From assembly GCF_003752025.1 (NCBI RefSeq), contig NZ_RJKR01000013.1:62001-126000 (forward strand): DNA of 64,000 nucleotides, read 5' to 3'. Position numbers and translations under genes: made by a program. This DNA is from Curtobacterium sp. PhB115. Lineage in GTDB: Bacteria; Actinomycetota; Actinomycetes; Actinomycetales; Microbacteriaceae. A model generated the notes under the pieces. That model saw only the letters and a list, made by a program, of their open reading frames with translations, made no database searches and had not been told where the DNA came from. Below are positions 1 to 8,100 of this stretch, piece after piece. Each line of letters opens with the position of its first letter. Within the stretch, counting starts at the first letter, position 1.

Positions 1-1221
1 ATGTGTCCGAGTGAGCTCCCGACCGATGACCGCTACGACGCGCTGATCGCGCCGCTCCGGCCCGTCATCGAGCAGATCGGTCTCGACGCCCGCCAGCGGG
101 AACGCGAGGAGCGTCTCGCCACGGAACAGCTCGGCTGGCTCGTCGACGCCGGCTTCGCGCGGTGGCGGACGCCGGTCGAGTGGGGCGGGGTCGGTGCCCG
201 TCTGTCCGACGTGTTCCGCGCGATCGCCGAGATCGCCGAGGTCGACCCGAACCTGGCACACGTGTGGCGGAACCACTTCTCGTTCGTCGAGGACCGCGTG
301 CACGCCGAGGGCACCGCGTTCGACCGTGCGATCGTCACGCGGCTCGGCGACGGCGAGTTCGTCGGCGGCGGGTGGAGCGAGTCGCCGAACACGACCGGGG
401 TCGACCTCGCCACGCGGATCGTCCGAGACCCGGACGGGTCCTGGCGGCTGACCGGTCGGAAGTTCTACTCGACGGGGAGCGTGTACGCCCGGTGGATCAC
501 GGTGCTGGCGGTCGACGACGCCGGCGCGAAGTCCGTCGCGCTCGTCGACGCTTCCGACCCCGGTGTGCTGATCGGCGACGACTGGGACGGCTTCGGCCAG
601 CGGATCACCGGCAGCGGGAGCGTGACCTACACCGACGTGCCGGTGCCCGACGAGCGGGTGCTGCCGTACGCGACCCGGTACCCGTACCAGGAGCAGTACT
701 ACCAGACGGTGATGCACGCGATCCTGGTCGGCATCGGCCGCGCTGCCCTGCGCGAGGGCGTCGAGGCGCTCCGCGCACGAGCACGCGGCCACCACAACGG
801 CACCGCGGCGGATCCGACCCACGATCCGGAGCTGCTGAGCGTGATCGGCACCGTCGACGCCCGGGTGCACGCCGCCGACGCCGCGTTCGCCGCGAGCCTC
901 GGCCCGGTGGACGCGGCCGTCGACCGGCACACCGCCCTGCGTGCGGCGGGTGCGGACCCGTCGACGGACCCGGCGCTGCGTGCGGCGCTCGAGCGCAGCT
1001 GGGTCGCTGTGGCGCGCGCGCAGACCATCGTCACGGACGCCGTGCTCGACGCGACGACGCTGGTGTTCGACGCGCTCGGGTCCTCGGGGACGTTCCGCTC
1101 GCTCGGCCTCGACCGGCACTGGCGGAACGCCCGCACCCTGGCGTCGCACAACCCGCGCGTGCACAAGCGCCGCATCGTCGCCGACCTGCTCGTCAACGGT
1201 GCGAGTCCACTCGACCGCTGA
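1..1221 (+). CDS. acyl-CoA dehydrogenase-like flavoprotein monooxygenase (SfnB/DszC type)
   Basis: This 406-residue protein has the acyl-CoA dehydrogenase fold: an N-terminal helical domain (about 10-120), a beta domain with the SESPNTTG flavin/substrate segment near 126, and a C-terminal helical domain ending in LASHNPRVHKRR. The GSSGTFRS and LDRHWRNARTLASHNP stretches are typical of the DszC/SfnB branch, which uses reduced flavin and O2 on sulfur compounds instead of dehydrogenating acyl-CoA. It leads a set of LLM monooxygenases, which supports a role in organosulfur oxidation; the substrate cannot be read from the sequence. The first base of the window is the A of ATG, so a start further upstream cannot be excluded. 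The length is normal for the family. Confidence 0.8.
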   Translation: MCPSELPTDDRYDALIAPLRPVIEQIGLDARQREREERLATEQLGWLVDAGFARWRTPVEWGGVGARLSDVFRAIAEIAEVDPNLAHVWRNHFSFVEDRVHAEGTAFDRAIVTRLGDGEFVGGGWSESPNTTGVDLATRIVRDPDGSWRLTGRKFYSTGSVYARWITVLAVDDAGAKSVALVDASDPGVLIGDDWDGFGQRITGSGSVTYTDVPVPDERVLPYATRYPYQEQYYQTVMHAILVGIGRAALREGVEALRARARGHHNGTAADPTHDPELLSVIGTVDARVHAADAAFAASLGPVDAAVDRHTALRAAGADPSTDPALRAALERSWVAVARAQTIVTDAVLDATTLVFDALGSSGTFRSLGLDRHWRNARTLASHNPRVHKRRIVADLLVNGASPLDR

Positions 1222-1283
1222 CGGATCCGCCGTAACGGGCCGTCACGCGGAGCAACCCGGTGACACCTGCGCACGCGGCGGCG

Positions 1284-1304
1284 ACCGACCGCCGTACGGT
1301 CGGT
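1284..1304. promoter_or_regulatory. 8-bp inverted repeat upstream of an LLM gene
   Basis: ACCGACCG and CGGTCGGT are separated by 5 nt in the 154-bp gap before the GTG at 1376. It could be an operator or a small RNA hairpin. No function is shown by the sequence. Confidence 0.3.
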
Positions 1305-1375
1305 GCAACGGCCCGCCACGGACGCTGGGGAGGCGATGGTGGCGGGCCGCTCCCACCGGACCGGAAGGCACCGAC

Positions 1376-2155
1376 GTGACCCCACCAGCCGAATCGCCCG
1401 AACAGGACGTCGTGGCCGTCCCGGACGCTGACCTCGTCTCGGCCGTGACCACCCCCGGCGGGATCGTCGCGCTCGCGGACCGCATCGTCCGGTCCGGAGC
1501 GTCCGTCGTCGCGATCGGTGCGGACCGCTTCGACCGGGCGACCGGCACCGGGTACCGGCTCGACCCGACGACGGCGACACTCGCCCTCGGTCGTGCACTG
1601 CCCGGCCACGGGTTCCTCGTCGCCGTCGCCCCGACCCGCGAGCACCCGTACAACGTCGCCCGCCGGGTGCTCTCGCTCGACCACGTCCTGGACGGCCGCG
1701 TCGGGCTCCTCGTCGGAGCGGTCGACCACGGCGTGCCCGATTCGGGGGAGCAGCACGACCCCGCCGAGTTCGCCGACGTGATCCGCGGGCTGTGGCGGAC
1801 GTGGCCGCTCGACAGCATCGTCGGTGACCGGGACGCCGGCGTCTTCGCCGACACCGAGCGGATCCTCCCGCTCGACCACGACGGCGGGCCGGACGGCTAC
1901 CGGGTGCGGGGCCCGCTCACGACGCCGTCGAGCAGGCAGGGGGAGCCGGTCCTCGCGGCCTGGCACGACGTCGACCTGCCGACCGCCGACCTCGTGCTCG
2001 GCCACCACGCGCACCCGCTCGCGCCGCTGCCGGAGGCGACGTCCGAGGCGGAGCCGAGCCGTGCCTCCCGGCCGACCGTGCCGCAACCCGTCCACCCGAC
2101 GCTCCGCGCCCTGCTCGGTCTCACCGTGCCGGACGTGGCTGCGGTGCGCGCATGA
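1376..2155 (+). CDS. short LLM-class flavin-dependent oxidoreductase
   Basis: The 259-residue product carries luciferase-like features: AVAPTREHPYNVARRVLSLDHVLDGRVGLLVG around residues 82-115 corresponds to the core strand-helix segment (cf. PYxxARxxxTLDxLSxGR) of the family, followed by FADVIRGLWRTW. It is clearly shorter than typical 350-450-residue LLM enzymes and lacks much of the C-terminal half of the barrel, so it may act as a partner subunit to the next gene. The GTG start was chosen because GGAAGG lies 7 nt upstream (1363-1368) and family similarity begins shortly after. The stop overlaps the next ATG by 4 bp (ATGA), indicating translational coupling. Confidence 0.7.
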   Translation: MTPPAESPEQDVVAVPDADLVSAVTTPGGIVALADRIVRSGASVVAIGADRFDRATGTGYRLDPTTATLALGRALPGHGFLVAVAPTREHPYNVARRVLSLDHVLDGRVGLLVGAVDHGVPDSGEQHDPAEFADVIRGLWRTWPLDSIVGDRDAGVFADTERILPLDHDGGPDGYRVRGPLTTPSSRQGEPVLAAWHDVDLPTADLVLGHHAHPLAPLPEATSEAEPSRASRPTVPQPVHPTLRALLGLTVPDVAAVRA

Positions 2156-3429
2156 CGAGCGAGCGGGACGACGCGGGGCTGATCCTCGGCGTGAACCTGC
2201 AGGGCTTCGGGCAGCGGCCAGCGGCATGGCGGACCCAGGACGTCGAGGCCACGGACCTGCTCACCGCGGACTTCTGGGCAGGGCTCGGGCGGACGGCCGA
2301 ACGGGGACTGCTCGACATGGTCTTCTTCGCCGACCACCCGGCGTTCGGCGACCCGAACGTCCGGGCCTACGGGCTGCTCGAACCGTTCGTGGGCCTCGGG
2401 GCGATCGCCGACGCGACGAGCCAACTCGGGTTGGTCGGCACCGCGTCGACGACCTACAACGACCCGTTCGACCTGGCCGAGCGGCTGCTGTCACTCGACA
2501 CGGTGTCCGGCGGCCGGGTCGCGTGGAACGCCGTCACCACCTACGACCGGTCCGTCTCGGCGAACTTCGGCGTCGCGACGAACCCCGACCGGCCGGAGCG
2601 GTACGCCCGCGCCGGGGAGTTCGTGGACCTGGTGACGGCACTCTGGCGGTCTGCGGCGACGGGGGAGCCGGTCGTCCACCACGGCGAGTTCCTCGACCTC
2701 GACGGAGTCCTCCGGGTGCCGCCGTCGGCGCAGGGGCACCCCGTCGTGTTCCAGGCCGGTGGGTCTCCGCACGGGCGAGACCTGGCGGCGCGGGTCGCCG
2801 AGGGCGTCTTCGCCGTCGAGCTCACCCCGGAACCGGCGCGGGAGCACCGCCGCGCCGTCAAGGCCGCCGCCGCGACGTACGGGCGAAGCGCGTCGGACGT
2901 CGCGATCGTGCCCGGACTGTCGCTCGTGCTCGGCAGCACGGAGGCCGAGGCGCAGCGCCGGTTCGACGAGCTCGAGTCCCTCGCGCCGGACGGGTACTCG
3001 CTCCGGGCGCTCGGGACCCACCTCGACGCCGACCTGTCGGGGCTCGACCCGGACGCGCCGATCCCGTCGGCGATCCTCGACCGCGAGGTCGACCCGGTCA
3101 CCTACGGGCCGTCGCTCGGGTACCACGAGACGGTCGTGCGCTGGGTGCGCGCCAACAACACCTCGTTGCGGGACGTGCTGCGGGGCTTCGGCGGGTACGG
3201 CGCCCGGATCGTCGTCGGGACCCCGGAGCAGGCCGCCGACACCATCGAGGACTGGTACCGCACCGGTGCCGCCGACGGCTTCAACCTGATGATCGACGAG
3301 TTCCCGCGGGGCCTCGAGACCGTCGTCGACGAGCTCGTGCCGATCCTGCAGCGCCGGGGTGTGTTCCACCGGTCGTACGAGGACGTGACGCTGCGCGGGC
3401 GGTTCGCGGCGCGGGCGCGGGCGGTCTGA
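2152..3429 (+). CDS. NtaA/DszA-type FMN-dependent monooxygenase
   Basis: This 425-residue LLM protein has the hallmarks of the NtaA/SnaA/DszA/SoxA branch: FADHPAFGDP near the N-terminus, LVGTASTTYNDPFDLAERLLSLDTVSGGRVAWNAVT (about 85-125), RYARAGEFVDLVTALW, VFQAGGSPHGRDLAARVAEGVF, and a C-terminal DGFNLMIDEFPRGLETVVDELVPILQRRGV. Such enzymes use FMNH2 from a separate reductase to oxidise sulfonates, sulfones or amines. Length is normal. It starts inside the stop of the preceding gene. No flavin reductase gene is visible in the first 18 kb, so the reductase must be encoded elsewhere. Confidence 0.88.
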   Translation: MTSERDDAGLILGVNLQGFGQRPAAWRTQDVEATDLLTADFWAGLGRTAERGLLDMVFFADHPAFGDPNVRAYGLLEPFVGLGAIADATSQLGLVGTASTTYNDPFDLAERLLSLDTVSGGRVAWNAVTTYDRSVSANFGVATNPDRPERYARAGEFVDLVTALWRSAATGEPVVHHGEFLDLDGVLRVPPSAQGHPVVFQAGGSPHGRDLAARVAEGVFAVELTPEPAREHRRAVKAAAATYGRSASDVAIVPGLSLVLGSTEAEAQRRFDELESLAPDGYSLRALGTHLDADLSGLDPDAPIPSAILDREVDPVTYGPSLGYHETVVRWVRANNTSLRDVLRGFGGYGARIVVGTPEQAADTIEDWYRTGAADGFNLMIDEFPRGLETVVDELVPILQRRGVFHRSYEDVTLRGRFAARARAV

Positions 3430-3485
3430 CGCGGGGGCGTGCGGGGGCGCGGCGCGGGCGGAGCGTGCGGGGCGGGGCGGGGCCG

Positions 3486-3610
3486 CAGTGTGCGAGGTTC
3501 CTGCGACCGTGGGACCTGCGCGGCGTCCCACGCTGCGCGGAACCTCGCACACTGTCGGCGCCCGGCGTGCGTGCCTCGCACCGTGCGACCCCGTGCGACC
3601 CCGTGCGACC
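3486..3610. repeat. palindromic intergenic repeat, copy 1
   Basis: A 16-bp arm (CAGTGTGCGAGGTTCC, 3486-3501) faces its exact reverse complement at 3539-3554, enclosing an inner GTGGGAC/GTCCCAC pair (3509-3515 and 3525-3531). It is followed by a GC-rich tail with three tandem GTGCGACCCC units. Copy 2, 164 bp downstream, differs at only a few positions. Confidence 0.85.
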
Positions 3611-3649
3611 CCGTGCGAGCTCCTGCAGCTCGTGCGGCTCGTGCGGCTC

Positions 3650-3774
3650 CAGTGTGCGAGGTTCCTGCGACCGTGCGACCTGCGCGGCGTCCCACACTGC
3701 GCGGAACCTCGCACACTGTGGGCGCCCGGCGTGCGTGCCTCGCACCGTGCGACCCCGTGCGACCCCGTGCGACC
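3650..3774. repeat. palindromic intergenic repeat, copy 2
   Basis: It has the same 16-bp arms (3650-3665 and 3703-3718) and the same tail of GTGCGACCCC units as copy 1. The outer arms are perfectly conserved between copies, while the few differences fall in the inner loop (e.g. GTGGGACC versus GTGCGACC). This suggests the outer stem is the selected part. Confidence 0.85.
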
Positions 3775-3923
3775 CCGTGGGACCGCGAACGCGAACGCGA
3801 CCCCGAACGCGACCGCGCCCCCCGCGTGACGCCGTGTGACACCGGGCGACGCGGCCCGCCGTCACACGGTGCAACGCCCGTTCACGGTCCGCAACACCAC
3901 CCCGCACCGGGGCCGAACCGTCC

Positions 3924-3929
3924 TAGCGT
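3924..3929 (+). promoter_or_regulatory. -10-like element for a probable leaderless mRNA
   Basis: TAGCGT lies 7 nt before the ATG at 3937, and no ribosome-binding sequence is seen. This spacing fits transcription starting at or next to the A of ATG. Confidence 0.45.
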
Positions 3930-3936
3930 CGCCGAC

Positions 3937-4392
3937 ATGACCGACTACCTCGACCGCGAGCAGGACAAGACCTTCACGAAGGTCTACAAGCAGCAGACCC
4001 CGGACATCCTCAAGGCCTTCGTCCAGTTCGACGAGTCGGTGTTCCAGCCCGAGGGCCGCGCGATCCCGCTGAAGTACCGGGAGCTCATCGCCCTCGCGGT
4101 CGGCATCACCACGCAGTGCGTCTACTGCATCGACGGCCACAGCCAGCGAGCGGTGAAGGCCGGCGCGGACGAGGCCGAACTCGCCGAGGCCGCCTGGGTC
4201 GCCACGGCCATCCGCGCCGGCGGCGGCTTCGCCCACGGTCGGCTCGGCTTCAAGTTCGGCGCCGACGCGGCTGCACCGGCCGACACGCCTGCACCGACCG
4301 ACGCCGAAGCACCGGCCCACGCCGAAGCACCGGCCCACGCCGCTGCACCGGCCGACACGGCTGCACCCACCCACGCAGCCCACTCCCACTAG
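3937..4392 (+). CDS. AhpD-like carboxymuconolactone decarboxylase family protein
   Basis: The first ~105 residues form a CMD/AhpD domain: YRELIALAVGITTQCVYCIDGHSQRAVKAGADEAELAEAAWVATAIRAGG, with the redox CxxC (CVYC) and the following histidine typical of AhpD-like peroxidase-reductase proteins. The last ~45 residues are a low-complexity Ala/Pro/His tail (repeats of APAHAE) encoded by an imperfect 18-bp tandem repeat at about 4300-4340; the tail is not part of the domain and is likely disordered. A thiol-peroxidase or detoxifying role beside flavin monooxygenases that leak H2O2 is plausible but inferred. The ATG was chosen because the domain begins here and a -10-like hexamer sits 7 nt upstream. 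Confidence 0.85.
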   Translation: MTDYLDREQDKTFTKVYKQQTPDILKAFVQFDESVFQPEGRAIPLKYRELIALAVGITTQCVYCIDGHSQRAVKAGADEAELAEAAWVATAIRAGGGFAHGRLGFKFGADAAAPADTPAPTDAEAPAHAEAPAHAAAPADTAAPTHAAHSH

Positions 4393-4415
4393 CCACCGAA
4401 ACCGGACGGAACACC

Positions 4416-5642
4416 ATGCCCGACCGCATCACCCTCGTCACCGCGCTGCAGGGCGCCGGCTGGCACCCTGCCGCCTGGCGCGTCGCCGGCCCGGCCGCGC
4501 AGCGCCTGTCGAGCCTCCGGCACTGGCGCGACGTCGTCGTCGAACAGGACCGGCTCGGCATCGACGCCGTCACCATCGAGGACTCCTTCACAGCCGGCCC
4601 GACGACTGCCGGCCCGACGACTGCCGACCTCGACCTCGACCTCGACACCACCACCGTCGTCGGCCGCCTCGACGCCCTGCTCGTCGCGAACGCGGTCGCC
4701 CCTGCGACCCGCGCCGTCGGTCTGGTGCCGACCGTCTCGGTGACGCACACCGAACCGTTCCACGTCGCCACGGGCCTCCAGACCCTGGACCACGTCTCCC
4801 TGGGGCGAGCCGGGTGGCGGATCCAGGTGAGCCCGACGACCCGTGAGGCCGCCCTGTTCGGCCGCCGCCCCGGCGGCGACGACGCGGCCACGCTGTTCGA
4901 CGAGGCCCGCGAGGCCGCCGAGGTCGTCTCCCGCCTCTGGGACAGCTGGGACGACGACGCGATCATCCGCGACGTCACGACCGGCCGCTTCATCGACCGC
5001 GACCGCATCCACAACGCGGCGTTCGAGGGGCGGTACCTCTCGGTGCACGGCGCGTCGATCGTGCCGCGGTCCCCGCAGGGTCGACCGCCGGTCTTCTCGC
5101 TGGCGCACCGCTCCGACGCGGCCGCGTTCGCGGTCGACGCTGCGGACGTCGTGCTGGTCACGCCCGGGTACCAGGGCCGGGAGGCGCGGGACCTGTTGAC
5201 GGAGATCCGTCACCTCGAGCAGGTGGCCGGGTCTGCCGTCCGTCGTCCGGTCCTCGCGGACCTCGCGGTGCTCATCGGGTCGTCGACGGCGGCTGCCGCC
5301 GACGAGCTCGCCGCGCTCGACGCGGCCGCGGGCGCCCCGTACGCCGTCGGCTCCGGGTCCGACACGTCCGTCCTCGCGACCACCGTGCCGGACCTGGTGT
5401 CACGGATCGGCGACCTCCGCGACCTCGGCTTCGCCGGCGTCCGGCTCCGCCCCCTGCGCATCCCGATCGACAGCACCGCCATCGCCAGGCAGCTCGTCCC
5501 GGCTCTCGTCACCGCCGGGCTCCGCGCCGACGTGGCGTCCCGTCCCACCGCCGACCTGCGCACGCGGCTCGGCATCGCCCCGGCGGTCAGCCGGTACGCG
5601 TCCGCACCCGCCGGTTCCGTCTCCGTGGAGGTCTCAGCATGA
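4416..5642 (+). CDS. LLM-class flavin-dependent oxidoreductase
   Basis: The 408-residue protein has the LLM fold: ALQGAGWHPAAWR at the N-terminus, VGLVPTVSVTHTEPFHVATGLQTLDHVSLGRAGWRIQVS (about 105-145), EAREAAEVVSRLWDSWDDDA, then a PRSPQGRPPVFSLAHRSDAAAFAVDAADVVLVTP segment. It belongs near the NtaA/SnaA branch, although the flavin-site sequence is more divergent than in its neighbours. A short repeat (AGPTTAGPTTADLDLDLD, residues ~56-73) sits in a surface-loop position. ATG with GGACGGA about 9 nt upstream was chosen. It overlaps the next gene by 4 bp. Confidence 0.82.
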   Translation: MPDRITLVTALQGAGWHPAAWRVAGPAAQRLSSLRHWRDVVVEQDRLGIDAVTIEDSFTAGPTTAGPTTADLDLDLDTTTVVGRLDALLVANAVAPATRAVGLVPTVSVTHTEPFHVATGLQTLDHVSLGRAGWRIQVSPTTREAALFGRRPGGDDAATLFDEAREAAEVVSRLWDSWDDDAIIRDVTTGRFIDRDRIHNAAFEGRYLSVHGASIVPRSPQGRPPVFSLAHRSDAAAFAVDAADVVLVTPGYQGREARDLLTEIRHLEQVAGSAVRRPVLADLAVLIGSSTAAAADELAALDAAAGAPYAVGSGSDTSVLATTVPDLVSRIGDLRDLGFAGVRLRPLRIPIDSTAIARQLVPALVTAGLRADVASRPTADLRTRLGIAPAVSRYASAPAGSVSVEVSA

Positions 5643-7075
5643 GCGCCAAGCGTCAGGTCCACCTCGCCGCCCACTTCCCGGGCGTCAACAACACCACCAT
5701 CTGGAGCGACGACCGCGCCGAGAGCCAGATCGCGTTCTCGTCGTTCGAGCACTTCGCCCGGAACGCCGAGCGCGGGTACTTCGACTTCCTGTTCCTCGCC
5801 GAGGGGCTTCGGCTGCGCGAGCAGAAGGGCCGGGTCCACGACCTCGACGTCGTCGGCCGTCCGAACACGCTCGCGATCCTCGCCGCGCTGGCCGGTGTCA
5901 CCGACCACATCGGCCTGGTCGGCACCCTGCAGACGACGTTCAACGAGCCGGTCGAGCTCGCGAAGCAGCTCGCCACGCTCGACCACCTCACCGACGGCCG
6001 CGCCGGGTGGAACGTCGTGACGAGCTCGGACGCGTTCCACGGCGCGAACTTCCGCCGCGGCGGGTTCCTCGACCACGCCGACCGGTACACGCGGGCCGCC
6101 GAGTTCATCGCGCTGTCCCGCGAACTCTGGGACTCGTGGCAGCCCGACGCCGTCGTCGCGGACACCGCGGCTGGCAGCGCGCTGGCGGACGGCGTGTTCG
6201 CCGACCGGTCGCGCATCCACGACGTCGACCACCACGGCCCGCAGTTCGACGTGACCGGCACGTTCCCGGTGCCGCGCAGCCCCCAGCGGCACCCGGTGAT
6301 CGTGCAGGCCGGCGACTCCGACGAGGGTCGCGACCTCGCCGCCGCGAACGCCGAGGTGATCTTCTCCCTGCACACCGAGTTCGACGACGCGCAGGCCTTC
6401 TACCGCGACGTCACCGCGCGCCTCGAGCGCGTCGGACGGTCGAAGGACGAGCTGCAGATCCTGCCGGGTGCGACGTTCGTGATCGGGTCGTCGGCAGAGG
6501 ACGCCGAGGAGCGGTCGAACGCCATCCGTCGCGCCCAGGTCAGCCCGGCCACGGCGATCGCGTTCCTCGAGCAGGTCTGGAACCGCGACCTGTCGTCGTA
6601 CGACGTCGACGGCCCGCTGCCGACGATCGAGCCCGACCTCGACGGTGCTGCGATCACGAGGGGCCGCGCCCGCCACACCCGCGACGTCCCCGCCCTGGTG
6701 CGGTCGTGGCGCGACCTGGCCGACGCCGAGCACCTGTCGATCCGCGACCTCGTCATCCGGGCATCGACCCGCGGCGGGTTCGTCGGGACGGCGTCCCACA
6801 TCGCCGCCGAGATCGACCGGTACGTGCAGGAGCGCGCCACCGACGGCTTCGTCGTCGTGCCGCACACCAACCCGTACGGACTCGACGAGTTCGTCGACAC
6901 CGTCGTCCCGCTGCTGCAGGAGCGCGGCGTGTACCGGCAGTCGTACGACCAGGGCGCAACGCTCCGGCAGACGCTCGACCTGCCCGGCACGATCCGCGAC
7001 CGTTCGGTCCCCGCACGCACGGCCGCTGCGGCAGGTCCGGCGCGTACGGCAGCGTCCGCCGGGGTGCTCGCGTGA
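5639..7075 (+). CDS. NtaA/SnaA/DmoA-family FMN-dependent monooxygenase
   Basis: This 478-residue LLM enzyme has full-length family features: VHLAAHFPGVNNTTIW at the start, SFEHFARNAERGYFDFLFLAEG, HIGLVGTLQTTFNEPVELAKQLATLDHLTDGRAGWNVVTSSDAFHGANFRRGG (about 95-145), and SPQRHPVIVQAGDSDEGRDLAAANAEVIFS. The C-terminus has DGFVVVPHTNPYGLDEFVDTVVPLLQERGVYR. Enzymes of this branch hydroxylate sulfur or nitrogen compounds using FMNH2 made by a partner reductase. The stop overlaps the GTG of the next gene (GTGA). Confidence 0.88.
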   Translation: MSAKRQVHLAAHFPGVNNTTIWSDDRAESQIAFSSFEHFARNAERGYFDFLFLAEGLRLREQKGRVHDLDVVGRPNTLAILAALAGVTDHIGLVGTLQTTFNEPVELAKQLATLDHLTDGRAGWNVVTSSDAFHGANFRRGGFLDHADRYTRAAEFIALSRELWDSWQPDAVVADTAAGSALADGVFADRSRIHDVDHHGPQFDVTGTFPVPRSPQRHPVIVQAGDSDEGRDLAAANAEVIFSLHTEFDDAQAFYRDVTARLERVGRSKDELQILPGATFVIGSSAEDAEERSNAIRRAQVSPATAIAFLEQVWNRDLSSYDVDGPLPTIEPDLDGAAITRGRARHTRDVPALVRSWRDLADAEHLSIRDLVIRASTRGGFVGTASHIAAEIDRYVQERATDGFVVVPHTNPYGLDEFVDTVVPLLQERGVYRQSYDQGATLRQTLDLPGTIRDRSVPARTAAAAGPARTAASAGVLA

Positions 7076-8100
7076 CGATCTCGAGCCTGGCGATCCTCGT
7101 CCCCGGCAACTTCGACGACGACGCACCCGCCGACGGCCTGGAGGCCACCCTCGACCTCTTCGCCACCGCGGAACGACTCGGCGTCGACGGCGCCTGGGTC
7201 CGGCACCGCCACCTCGAGCACGGCATCGGCTCGGCCGCGGTGTTCCTGGCCGCGGCCTCCCAGCGGACGACGTCGATCGAGCTCGGTGTCGCCGTGGTGC
7301 CGATCGGGTGGGAGAGCCCCTTCCGCCTCGCCGAGGACTTCTCGCTCGCCGACGTCCTGTCGCACGGGCGGGTACAGGTCGGGCTGTCGACGAGCGCCCC
7401 GCACGCCGACATCCTCGGCGACTTGGTGTTCGACGGCGACTGGCGCTCGTTCGACCGCGGGTACGGCCGGGTCACCCGGTTCGTGGACAACCTGCGCGGG
7501 GACTTCCTCGGGGACACGGACACTGTCATCGAGAGCCCGGGCAACGTCCAGCGGCCCCGCCTGCAGCCGTACGCGCCGGGCCTGGTCGACCGGGTCTGGT
7601 ACGGCGGCGGGTCGCTCCGCTCCGCGGCCTTCGCGGGCAGCGCCGGCCTCAACCTGCTCATCGGCAACCTGACCTCGGGCGAGGGCACCGACGACTACGG
7701 CACCGCCCAGCGGAACCAGCTCGCCGCCTACCGCGCCGCGCTGCCCGACGGTCGCCGCCCGCGCGTGGCCTGGGGGCGCTGCGTCGTCCCGACGGACTCG
7801 GCCGACCGGGTCTCGCGCGAGCGCTACCGCACGTGGCACGAGTCGCGCCTGGCACGGCAGAGCGCACCGCAGGGGCCCCGCCGCACCCTGTTCTCCGCCG
7901 ACCTGGTCGGACCGGCCGAGCAGATCGTCGAGCAGCTCGTCCACGACGCCACCCTCGCCGAGGTCGACGAGTTCCGGATCGAGCTGCCCTACGAGTTCGC
8001 CGGCGACGAGTACGAGCAGATCCTCGCCGACGTCGTCGAGCGGGTCGCACCGGCGCTCGGATGGACGGCGCGGACGCAGCAGGCGGTGGTCGCCGCATGA
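7072..8100 (+). CDS. LLM-class flavin-dependent oxidoreductase
   Basis: A 342-residue luciferase-like protein with SLAILVPGNFDDDAPADGLEATLDLFATAERLGVDGAWVRHRHLEHGIGSAAVFLAAASQRT at the N-terminus, GVAVVPIGWESPFRLAEDFSLADVLSHGRVQVGLSTS (about 75-110), and a VWYGGGSLRSAAFAGSAGLNLLIGNL segment where the FMN phosphate would bind. GTG at 7072 was chosen because it overlaps the upstream stop by 4 bp and the family N-terminus starts at the third codon. It is the last monooxygenase before the transporter genes, to which it is joined by an ATGA overlap. Confidence 0.84.
   Translation: MTISSLAILVPGNFDDDAPADGLEATLDLFATAERLGVDGAWVRHRHLEHGIGSAAVFLAAASQRTTSIELGVAVVPIGWESPFRLAEDFSLADVLSHGRVQVGLSTSAPHADILGDLVFDGDWRSFDRGYGRVTRFVDNLRGDFLGDTDTVIESPGNVQRPRLQPYAPGLVDRVWYGGGSLRSAAFAGSAGLNLLIGNLTSGEGTDDYGTAQRNQLAAYRAALPDGRRPRVAWGRCVVPTDSADRVSRERYRTWHESRLARQSAPQGPRRTLFSADLVGPAEQIVEQLVHDATLAEVDEFRIELPYEFAGDEYEQILADVVERVAPALGWTARTQQAVVAA

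Larger units (their letters stand above)
3430..3936. other. gene-free interval with two long palindromic repeats
   Basis: This 507-bp gap has no convincing gene; open frames here follow from very high G+C. It holds a duplicated element of about 125 bp (annotated separately), runs of GTGCGACCCC, and short CGAACGCGACC-type repeats near 3785-3815. It separates the 2152 gene from the CxxC-protein gene and may act as a terminator/insulator. Confidence 0.6.

Noticed and set aside
3439..3930. Long in-frame extension of the AhpD-like gene through the repeat region
   Set aside because: The upstream reading consists of translated palindromic repeats. The domain begins at the ATG at 3937, next to a -10-like element.
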